A DNA stretch of 11,943 bases, from positions 1 through 11,943 of the forward strand of contig CAZBAL010000042.1 of the NCBI GenBank assembly GCA_964489735.1, in the 5' to 3' direction. Below are positions 6,697 to 11,943 of this stretch, piece by piece. Source of the DNA: Andreesenia sp964489735. Its GTDB lineage: Bacteria > Bacillota > Clostridia > Tissierellales > Gottschalkiaceae. Position numbers and translations under genes: made by a program. Position 1 is the first letter of the stretch; each line of letters opens with the position of its first letter. A model generated the notes under the pieces. That model was given only the letters and a program-made list of their open reading frames with translations. It ran no database searches and had not been told where the DNA came from.

Positions 6697-8190
6697 TTAT
6701 CTTCGTAAAAGCACGATTGATTGATATGGTCTTAATCGAGTATTATCAAATTCTTCATAATTATTTATTAGAACTTCATATTCGTTATCATTAAGAACTT
6801 TAACTATTTGATTTCCAAGAGTAAGCTCTTCCGTACTAAAATTCATCAATACAATGACTTTCTCATCATCTTTAGATCTACTAAAAGCATATATCTTATC
6901 ATCAAAGTAAATATTTTCATATTTACCATCTTGAATAGCTAGGTGAGATTTTCTTAGATCAATTAACTTTTTATAGTAGTAAAATATACTATTTTCATCT
7001 TCTAATGCATCTAAATAATTAATAGAAGCATCTTGATTTACTTTAATCCAAGGTGTAGCATCACTAAAGTCGCCATTTTCAGAATCATCCCATCTAATAG
7101 GGGTTCTTCCATTATCTCTTGACCTTTGTTTTAGTGTATATATAGCGTCATTTTTGCTATATCCACGTTTAATTAATATATCATAGTAATTTAAACTTTC
7201 TACATCTTTATAGTCATTTATATCATCATAGTTTGGATTTCTCATACCGATTTCTTCGCCTTGATACACATATGGAGTACCACGCATCAGATGGGTAAGA
7301 GTAGCTAGAGAGGTTGCTAATTCATAATGATAGTTTATATCATCTCCAAAACGAGATAGTGCTCTTGGTTGATCATGGTTATTCATAAACCATGCAGACC
7401 ATCCGCCACCAGCTTGTACTTTAGATTGCCATTCATCAAGGAGACTAAAGAACTTCTCAAGGTCCATATTTCCAACACTCCATTTGTCACCATCTTTATA
7501 GTCAACTTTCAAATGGTGGAAGTTAAAGGCCATATCAAGAGTTCCATTTTTAGGATTAGTATAGTTTGTTGACTTCTCAATCGTAGTCGATGAAAGTTCA
7601 CCTACAGTAACACAATCTTCGATGCCTGCTCTTGCAAATAGCTCTGATAGATACTTAGTCACATTTGGACCATCAGTATAGAATCTTCTGCCATCACCAA
7701 TAAAATCATCTTCATAAACATCTGGTTTACTTATTAAATTGACTACGTCAAATCTAAATCCNNNNNNNNNNNNNNNNNNNNNNNNNNNNNNNNNNNNNNN
7801 NNNNNNNNNNNNNNNNNNNNNNNNNNNNNNNNNNNNNNNNNNNNNNNNNNNNNNNNNNNNNAACCATTCATGATGTGTGGATGAGTGATTAAACACCATA
7901 TCTAACATGATGCCAATATTTAATTCTTTTGCTTTATTAACTAATCTTTCAAACACTTCAAAATCACCAAATAGGGGATCTATTGACTTATAATCATCCA
8001 CATCATAGCCATTATCATATTGATGTGACTTATAAAATGGAGATAACCATATTAAGTCAATACCTAGTTGAGAAATCAGAGGGAGTCTCTGAATGACTCC
8101 CTCTAAATCTCCTATGCCATCACCATTATTATCTTGAAATGATCTTAGATAAATCTGATAGATAGTATATTTTTTGAATTTATTTTGCAT
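6697..8190 (-). CDS. treC: Trehalose-6-phosphate hydrolase (GH13), interrupted by an assembly gap
   Basis: Cytoplasmic enzyme that splits trehalose-6-phosphate into glucose and glucose-6-phosphate. GH13 regions visible are DMVFNH (residues 97-102); GFRFDVVNLI with the nucleophile Asp at 7747-7749; VGELSS with the acid/base Glu at 7597-7599; and NNHDQPR with the third carboxylate at 7372-7374. The motif GDGRRFYTDGP is typical of trehalose-6-phosphate hydrolases rather than other alpha-glucosidases. The 100 N stand for 34 codons, but E. coli TreC, recalled from memory, has about 83 residues between the flanking motifs. The real protein is therefore about 545 residues, and the region V motif (QPDLN type) is hidden in the gap. 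ATG 8190 was chosen over 8208 because the protein then begins MQNKFKKYTIYQIY, as family members do. The start overlaps the end of treB by 11 bp. Confidence 0.93.
   Translation of the reverse strand: MQNKFKKYTIYQIYLRSFQDNNGDGIGDLEGVIQRLPLISQLGIDLIWLSPFYKSHQYDNGYDVDDYKSIDPLFGDFEVFERLVNKAKELNIGIMLDMVFNHSSTHHEWXXXXXXXXXXXXXXXXXXXXXXXXXXXXXXXXXXGFRFDVVNLISKPDVYEDDFIGDGRRFYTDGPNVTKYLSELFARAGIEDCVTVGELSSTTIEKSTNYTNPKNGTLDMAFNFHHLKVDYKDGDKWSVGNMDLEKFFSLLDEWQSKVQAGGGWSAWFMNNHDQPRALSRFGDDINYHYELATSLATLTHLMRGTPYVYQGEEIGMRNPNYDDINDYKDVESLNYYDILIKRGYSKNDAIYTLKQRSRDNGRTPIRWDDSENGDFSDATPWIKVNQDASINYLDALEDENSIFYYYKKLIDLRKSHLAIQDGKYENIYFDDKIYAFSRSKDDEKVIVLMNFSTEELTLGNQIVKVLNDNEYEVLINNYEEFDNTRLRPYQSIVLLRR
7762..7861. 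other. Assembly gap of exactly 100 N inside treC
   Basis: The run is exactly 100 unknown bases, the usual placeholder for a gap of unknown size. The treC frame is the same on both sides. Comparison with the remembered E. coli TreC suggests about 250 bp are really missing. Not a biological feature. Confidence 0.97.
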
Positions 8191-9616
8191 TTGCTTTTCT
8201 CTTTCCATAGATTACTGTAATAACTATAGGAACTACTATCGCAATAACCATAGCTACTGCAAATGTCGGCCATTTTTGTAATGGGAATGAAAGTATTCCT
8301 GGGATACCACCAACACCGATTGATAATGCGCCTGTATTTGTTAATACTGAGAATAATCCTGCTAATGAAGATCCGATCATACCTGCCACGAATGGGTAGC
8401 CATATTTAAGGTTAACACCAAACATCGCTGGTTCAGTAACTCCAAGATAACATGAGATTGCTGATGGAACAGCTACTTCTTTTAATCTTTCATCTCTTCT
8501 ATTATTGATAATCATACCAACTACTGCTGAACCTTGAGCTATATTTGATAAAGCGATCATTGGCCATAATAATGTTGTAGTAAACTTATTAATAAGTTCT
8601 AAGTCTATCGCATTTGTCATATGATGTAGTCCTGTGATTACCAATGGTGCATACAAGAATCCAAATACAGCTGCGAATAACCAGTTAAGAGCTGAAGTTA
8701 ATCCAGCATAAACTACTGATGAAATCCATCCACCAATTGTCCAACCGATAGGACCTAATACTGTATGTGCTAATATGATTGAAATCAATAGGGCAAAGAA
8801 TGGTACAAATATCATTTGTACTACACTTGGGATAATCTTCTTAAAGAATCTTTCAAGATATACAAGTGCGAAACCTGCCAACATAGCTGGTATTACTTGT
8901 GCTTGGTATCCAATCATATTTACTTTTGCAAATCCGAAGTCCCAGAATGGAATCTCAGCAGCGCCTGCTACTCCATATGCATTCATCAACTGAGGAGATA
9001 CTAAAGTTAAACCTAGTACGATACCAAGGATTTGTGTAGTTCCCATCTTTCTAGTAACAGACCATGTGATACCAACAGGTAAGAAGTGGAATATCGCCTC
9101 ACCAGGTAACCATAGGAAGTGGTTAACACCTTTCCAAAATACAGACAAATCAGTAATCGTCTTAGTTCCTTTAACTAAGTCAAATGCACCTGCATCTGTA
9201 AACATTTTTACACCTTCAAGGATGTTTCTAAAACCTAAGATTAAACCCCCAACGATAATTGCAGGAATTAATGGAGCAAAAATCTCAGCTAAGTTACTAG
9301 CTAATTTTTGTAAAGGATTTTGATTAGATTTAGCTTCTTCTTTAACTGCATCCTTAGATACACCTTCAACACCTGATACAGCAGAAAATTCATTGTAAAA
9401 ATCAGCAACTTCATTACCAATGATTACTTGGAATTGTCCAGCTTGTGTAAAACTTCCCTTGACAGATGGAAGAGCTTCTATAGCAGTGATATCAGCCTTA
9501 CTTGTGTCATTCAAAACAAATCTCATTCTAGTAACACAATGAGTTACTGCTTTGATGTTTTCTTTTCCGCCTACATGTTCTAATAATGCTTTAGCATCAT
9601 TTGTAAATTTCGACAT
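8180..9616 (-). CDS. treB: PTS trehalose-specific EIIBC component
   Basis: Membrane permease that imports trehalose and phosphorylates it to trehalose-6-phosphate, the TreC substrate. The 478 residues comprise an EIIB domain (about 1-85, phosphorylated Cys27 in THCVTRMRF), a linker, and an EIIC domain from about residue 108 with some ten hydrophobic helices. The blocks FLPVGITWSVTRKMGTTQIL and GLTLVSPQLMNAYG are typical of trehalose EIIC. The chain ends right after the last helix (VIYGKRKANAK), so there is no EIIA domain and an EIIA-Glc type partner must come from elsewhere. CCTCCTT at 9623-9629 (AAGGAGG on the coding strand) fixes the start. It is transcribed from its own promoter and heads a treB-treC operon with overlapping genes. 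Confidence 0.95.
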   Translation of the reverse strand: MSKFTNDAKALLEHVGGKENIKAVTHCVTRMRFVLNDTSKADITAIEALPSVKGSFTQAGQFQVIIGNEVADFYNEFSAVSGVEGVSKDAVKEEAKSNQNPLQKLASNLAEIFAPLIPAIIVGGLILGFRNILEGVKMFTDAGAFDLVKGTKTITDLSVFWKGVNHFLWLPGEAIFHFLPVGITWSVTRKMGTTQILGIVLGLTLVSPQLMNAYGVAGAAEIPFWDFGFAKVNMIGYQAQVIPAMLAGFALVYLERFFKKIIPSVVQMIFVPFFALLISIILAHTVLGPIGWTIGGWISSVVYAGLTSALNWLFAAVFGFLYAPLVITGLHHMTNAIDLELINKFTTTLLWPMIALSNIAQGSAVVGMIINNRRDERLKEVAVPSAISCYLGVTEPAMFGVNLKYGYPFVAGMIGSSLAGLFSVLTNTGALSIGVGGIPGILSFPLQKWPTFAVAMVIAIVVPIVITVIYGKRKANAK

Positions 9617-9633
9617 ACTTTTCCTCCTTAAAT

Positions 9634-9655
9634 TAAACTTGTACGTTCATGTTTA
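9634..9655. promoter_or_regulatory. Operator-like inverted repeat at the treB transcription start (TreR site candidate)
   Basis: AAACTTGTAC (9635-9644) faces GTTCATGTTT (9645-9654). Eight of ten positions pair, and the flanking T/A pair extends this to nine of eleven. It directly follows the -10 box and covers the expected start of transcription. The TTGTAC core resembles the TTGTATATACAA operator known for Bacillus TreR. Binding by the treR product encoded next door is an inference. Confidence 0.6.
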
Positions 9656-9683
9656 TTATACCCGTAATATTTTTAAATAGCAA
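9655..9683 (-). promoter_or_regulatory. Promoter of treB-treC
   Basis: On the minus strand TTGCTA (9683-9678, 4 of 6 matches to TTGACA) is followed by 17 bp and a perfect TATAAT (9660-9655). The treR terminator lies just upstream and the operator-like repeat just downstream, so treB can be controlled independently of treR. Confidence 0.8.
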
Positions 9684-9711
9684 CTTTTAAGAAAACTATT
9701 TCGAGTTTTAC

Positions 9712-9740
9712 AAATAAAAAGCCTCTAGCTATCTAGAGGC
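9712..9740 (-). terminator. Intrinsic terminator of treR, overlapping its stop codon
   Basis: GCCTCTAG (9721-9728) and CTAGAGGC (9733-9740) form a perfect 8-bp stem with a 4-nt loop, followed on the minus strand by TTTTTATTTG. The last treR codons and its TAG (9731-9729) lie in the hairpin, so ribosomes finishing treR would cover one arm. Confidence 0.85.
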
Positions 9741-10433
9741 ATATGATGTGAATATGAATTTGTCTGATCTATGACGCGATATACTGTATTGAAGACATTC
9801 ACCATTATCCAAATAAGTTGAACTACGTACCATAACCAAAAGGTCATCTTCGGTAACATCTAGAAGTTCAAGATCTTCTGGGTTTACATTATCAACTGTT
9901 ACTGTTTTTTTAGAATAGGATATATGAAGGCCTAAGTCGTTTTCAAAATACTCGTAAATACTATCTTCAGCAATTTCTTTAGTAAGTCCTGTGATAATAT
10001 CTGTATCTAAGTAATCAATATCTAAAACTATTGAATCATTGTTGATCTTTCTGACGCGCTTAAGTTCAATAACTTTTTCTGACTTTATATCTTCGATATC
10101 ATCAATCTCTGATTTATCCTTAATCTCTAAAGATGCTACTTTTGTTTCATAATGTAAATTGTTTTTTATAGCCAATTCCTTAAAACTCTCTAAAGTTGAT
10201 GTAGGGAATAGATATTGTCTATTTTCAAGAACGATGGATGATTTACCACGACTTTTCTTGATGTAGTTTTTTTGCTCAAGAAGTAAGGTTGCTTTTCTTA
10301 CAGTATCTCTTGAACAATTATAAATCTCTCTAAGCTTAGCTTCGGATGGAATAGTATCACCAGGAAGAAGCATGTTTGATTTTATCTGGTTTTTCAAGTC
10401 TTCATATATTTTGAGATAAATTGCTTTATTCAT
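9729..10433 (-). CDS. treR: Trehalose operon repressor TreR (GntR/HutC family)
   Basis: Transcription factor that represses trehalose uptake genes; trehalose-6-phosphate is the known inducer in Bacillus. The 234-residue protein has an N-terminal GntR winged helix (about 1-70: YEDLKNQIKSNMLLPGDTIPS, then CSRDTVRKATLLLEQKNYI and the RGKSSIV wing). A UTRA ligand-binding domain follows, with SIYEYFENDLGLHISYSKK and the C-terminal block SRHRSDKFIF typical of TreR. FPTSTLESFKEL in the linker also matches TreR. ATG 10433 is preceded by GGAGG with a 5-nt spacer; the TTG at 10445 would overlap that site. The gene lies upstream of treB on the same strand but is separated from it by a terminator. Confidence 0.93.
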   Translation of the reverse strand: MNKAIYLKIYEDLKNQIKSNMLLPGDTIPSEAKLREIYNCSRDTVRKATLLLEQKNYIKKSRGKSSIVLENRQYLFPTSTLESFKELAIKNNLHYETKVASLEIKDKSEIDDIEDIKSEKVIELKRVRKINNDSIVLDIDYLDTDIITGLTKEIAEDSIYEYFENDLGLHISYSKKTVTVDNVNPEDLELLDVTEDDLLVMVRSSTYLDNGECLQYSISRHRSDKFIFTSYASR

Positions 10434-10466
10434 AATAACCTCCAAATTAATGTATCTGTAGATTCA

Positions 10467-10475
10467 ATGATAACA
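10467..10475 (-). promoter_or_regulatory. Possible extended -10 of treR
   Basis: On the minus strand TGT followed by TATCAT (5 of 6 to TATAAT) lies 34 bp ahead of the treR start. No convincing -35 stands at 16-18 bp, so this is tentative. Confidence 0.3.
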
Positions 10476-10576
10476 TATAAGATTCAAAAATGGTAGAAGG
10501 TGAACATATTTGAATTTGAAATAAATGGGAGATATCACATTAAAAGCAAAAATAGGGTATATTTGAGTGAAATGAA

Positions 10577-10608
10577 TTTTGTCACAAAATATCAATTTTG
10601 TGACAAAA
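10577..10608. repeat. Perfect 14-bp inverted repeat with near-palindromic arms
   Basis: TTTTGTCACAAAAT (10577-10590) is the exact reverse complement of ATTTTGTGACAAAA (10595-10608), separated by ATCA. Each arm is itself a 13-bp palindrome around one central base (TTTTGT-C-ACAAAA and TTTTGT-G-ACAAAA), so the element can be read as two copies of one site 19 bp apart or as one long hairpin. No T tract follows on either strand, so it is not a terminator. It lies about 145 bp upstream of treR. A regulator binding site is the simplest reading, but the protein is unknown. Confidence 0.65.
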
Positions 10609-10640
10609 GAGACCCCGAAACGGAAGCGGGCCTCTTCTTT
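10607..10640. terminator. GC-rich hairpin, possible terminator
   Basis: AAGAG (10607-10611) pairs with CTCTT (10632-10636). After one A/C mismatch, CCC pairs with GGG, enclosing a loop around AAACGGAAG. On the minus strand the stem ends in TTTT. On the + strand it ends in TTCTTT. It is a rare GC-rich spot in this AT-rich spacer and abuts the inverted repeat. No gene ends close by on either strand, so what it would terminate is unclear. Confidence 0.4.
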
Positions 10641-11150
10641 AAACAAAATCAGCCAACAAGAGCTTTTGAGAAGATTTACTACCATAATTTTCCAACCATT
10701 AATTCTTGTTAGTCATCTTTTAATATTTGTAGATGCGAAAAATATTTTCGTTAAGCTCTATAATATTTTTGAACCTACACTATCTTTTTAGTAAATAAGC
10801 TGTAATAAATTATCTACTCTTTTCTTATCCAATTCTACTAATACAATTTATTATTTGATCTAAGCTTTAATTATTAGCTCTACTTTCTATAGCTTTGTAT
10901 CTCGTATTATAGTAAAATATCAAAATTATGCTCATTTTAACTAAAAATCCCAATAAAATACATTCAATAACGCGATAAATCAACTAGAACCCTATTAGAC
11001 GCGTTTATTTGCGTTTTAAGCGATTTTTTAAGTTTAGACACTCAAATACTTGCTTAATTTATTTAATGGGCCTTAAATCGAAGATATTTAATCGATTTTA
11101 GACGTGTTTTTGAGAAATTGATTTTTCTAGTGAATTTTCCTAAAATTCTA
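10641..11150. other. Gene-free AT-rich spacer
   Basis: About 510 bp with no convincing reading frame on either strand, no recognisable RNA gene and no tandem repeat. The frames are short, lack ribosome sites and do not read like proteins. Small hairpins are present, such as CGAAAA/TTTTCG at 10736-10750. A perfect minus-strand TATAAT at 10911-10906 has only a weak -35. The part near 10970-11010 has several CG-containing words, unlike its surroundings. It could hold a small RNA or a fully decayed gene, but nothing is demonstrable. Confidence 0.5.
11072..11101. repeat. Imperfect inverted repeat in the spacer
   Basis: CTTAAATCGA (11072-11081) faces TCGATTTTAG (11092-11101), with nine of ten positions pairing across a 10-nt AT loop. 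No T tract of note follows. Role unknown. Confidence 0.4.
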
Positions 11151-11153
11151 TAT

Positions 11154-11185
11154 AAAAAAATAAATGAAGTAATCTTCATTTATTT
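11154..11185 (-). terminator. AU-rich intrinsic terminator of the right-hand operon
   Basis: AAATAAATGAAG (11158-11169) and CTTCATTTATTT (11174-11185) form a perfect 12-bp stem with a 4-nt loop, followed on the minus strand by a T run. The TAA of the hypothetical gene (11182-11180) lies within it. The stem is AU-rich, so strength is uncertain. Confidence 0.75.
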
Positions 11186-11584
11186 ATTTCTTTGAACTAT
11201 TAAATTGAACTCTAAAAATATCTGATCCGGACTTTCTTCATTAATAAAGTATTGAAAATGTTCATGAGCATCAATTATCTGACCGGTAAAATCATAAGTC
11301 TCAATTCCGTTTTCTACATTAGCTAATGTAAATGCCTGAGGACCTTGAAGCATATATCCATCAAGTGAATAAACGCCACGGTAGAAATCCAAGATACCTT
11401 CAGTCTTATAGTAATAAATACTTTGTGGTTTTAAATAATCTATATGAAGGTCGTTCAAATAATCTATAACAGCTTGTGGTATATGCAGTTTAACGATAGT
11501 ATCATTGATAGAAAGATTTTCGTAATTTTGCTTTGTCAGGTCTTCATCAATAAATAATTTGTAATCGCCAGTTTCTAAAATCAT
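11180..11584 (-). CDS. Hypothetical protein, 134 aa
   Basis: I do not recognise this protein. It is soluble in appearance, acidic, rich in Tyr, Asp, Ile and Leu, with no cysteine, signal peptide, membrane helix or nucleotide-binding motif. The middle (SIYYYKTEGILDFYRGVYSL) and the end (FLEFNLIVQ) suggest beta strands. ATG 11584 is preceded by AAGGTG at 11595-11590. That ribosome site overlaps the stop of the upstream membrane protein gene, so the two are almost certainly co-transcribed and probably coupled. A terminator overlaps its own stop, making it the last gene of the operon. Function unknown. Confidence 0.8.
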   Translation of the reverse strand: MILETGDYKLFIDEDLTKQNYENLSINDTIVKLHIPQAVIDYLNDLHIDYLKPQSIYYYKTEGILDFYRGVYSLDGYMLQGPQAFTLANVENGIETYDFTGQIIDAHEHFQYFINEESPDQIFLEFNLIVQRNK

Positions 11585-11593
11585 AACAGCACC

Positions 11594-11943
11594 TTAAAAT
11601 AGTAACATGATGCCACCAGATATGGCTGATACAATAAATCCGGCAGTTAAGTTTCCTAAAACAACAGCTATTAATGATGGGATCTTTTTCATGCCTAATA
11701 GATGTGACAATAAGCTTCCTGTCCAAATGCCTGTTCCTGGCAATGGTATAGCTACAAATAACCATAAACCAATATATCCATATTTATCTATTTGTTCTTT
11801 TTTACTTAATGTTTTTTCTGATATTTTTGTGATTAATCTATCGAAAAATCCTATATGTCTCAATAGCTTAAATACAAAGCCAATTAAGAAAATTATTGGG
11901 ATAGCTGGTAATGATGATCCTATAAAAGATATCAAAAATGTCT
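11594..11943 (-). CDS. Small multidrug export-type membrane protein (COG2426/PF06695), 5' end outside the window
   Basis: Small integral membrane protein of the family named 'putative small multi-drug export protein', whose transport role is not well proven. The block DKYGYIGLWLFVAIPLPGTGIWTGSLLSHLLGMK is the family hallmark (named here by its ends YGYIGLW and LPGTGIWTGSLL). Hydrophobic helices flank it at the visible start (IGSSLPAIPIIFLIGFVFKLL) and the C-terminus (LIAVVLGNLTAGFIVSAISGG). The frame stays open to the window edge. The only candidate start seen (TTG 11935) has no ribosome site, and family members are about 150-160 residues, so roughly 40 N-terminal residues lie outside. It is followed 9 bp later by the 134-aa hypothetical gene. 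Confidence 0.85.
   Translation of the reverse strand, partial: TFLISFIGSSLPAIPIIFLIGFVFKLLRHIGFFDRLITKISEKTLSKKEQIDKYGYIGLWLFVAIPLPGTGIWTGSLLSHLLGMKKIPSLIAVVLGNLTAGFIVSAISGGIMLLF

Noticed and set aside
6687..6700. TTGTATATC near the treC stop as a TreR site
   Set aside because: Only one half fits the Bacillus TTGTATATACAA pattern, and it lies upstream of the -35 in AT-rich sequence.
6515..6724. Plus-strand frame over the EIIB promoter region
   Set aside because: Covers promoter and the end of treC, low-complexity Tyr/Ile/Leu content, no ribosome site.
8775..9323. Plus-strand frames opposite treB
   Set aside because: Antisense shadows of the membrane domain codons; no start signals.
10736..10750. 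Possible dif/Xer site
   Set aside because: CGAAAA-ATA-TTTTCG is a simple palindrome and does not resemble the XerC/XerD arm consensus.
10464..10791. Overlapping short frames on both strands (70-73 codons)
   Set aside because: They run through the inverted repeat and the GC-rich hairpin, lack proper ribosome sites, and the peptides look like translated AT-rich spacer.
11547..11765. Minus-strand frame across the junction of the last two genes
   Set aside because: Overlaps two better-supported genes in another frame; Cys/His-rich content is an artefact of the membrane gene read out of frame.
1..11943. CRISPR arrays, tRNA or rRNA genes, transposases, prophage genes, cre boxes
   Set aside because: Looked for on both strands. 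No regularly spaced repeats, no cloverleaf or rRNA sequence, no transposase motif, and no convincing TGWAANCGNTNWCA match near the tre promoters.

Overview
The window is AT-rich DNA in which Arg is mostly AGA, Trp is TGG, and stops are almost all TAA (one TAG, no TGA). Shine-Dalgarno sites are strong and of the AAGGAGG type. The protein types (FtsK/SpoIIIE, PgsA, RecA, RNase Y, a Gram-positive trehalose PTS with a GntR-type TreR) point to a low-GC Firmicute. My best guess is an anaerobic coccus of the Peptoniphilaceae type, but that is inference from composition and gene order, not from a marker gene. A run of exactly 100 N at 7762-7861 marks an assembly gap, so this is a draft scaffold.

Left part (1-6111, + strand): the 3' end of an unrecognised gene that runs in from outside the window, an intrinsic terminator, then a promoter followed by a compact four-gene cluster: ftsK, pgsA, recA and rny. 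These genes overlap or lie 4-12 nt apart, so they look co-transcribed and partly translationally coupled. Together they cover DNA translocation at division, phosphatidylglycerol synthesis, recombination and mRNA turnover. The recA start is odd: the ideal Shine-Dalgarno faces an ATC codon, and the only canonical start (GTG) lies inside the Shine-Dalgarno itself.

Middle part (6112-10433): a palindromic terminator separates the cluster from a minus-strand trehalose locus. In transcription order this is treR (repressor), a terminator, a promoter with a 22-bp operator-like inverted repeat, treB (PTS EIIBC, uptake as trehalose-6-phosphate), treC (trehalose-6-phosphate hydrolase, interrupted by the assembly gap), and a second promoter driving a free-standing EIIB domain. 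That last gene is a close relative of the TreB EIIB domain (46 of 78 aligned residues identical by eye) and stops where the membrane domain should begin. Its promoter carries a different palindrome between -35 and -10. No EIIA is encoded here, so a shared EIIA elsewhere is implied. The orphan EIIB is the most unusual item in the window.

Right part (10434-11943): about 720 bp without a convincing gene. It holds a perfect 14-bp inverted repeat whose arms are each near-palindromes, next to a GC-rich hairpin. Then come two minus-strand genes, apparently one operon: a small membrane protein of the COG2426 'small multidrug export' type, cut at the window edge, followed by an unrecognised 134-residue soluble protein and an AU-rich terminator.
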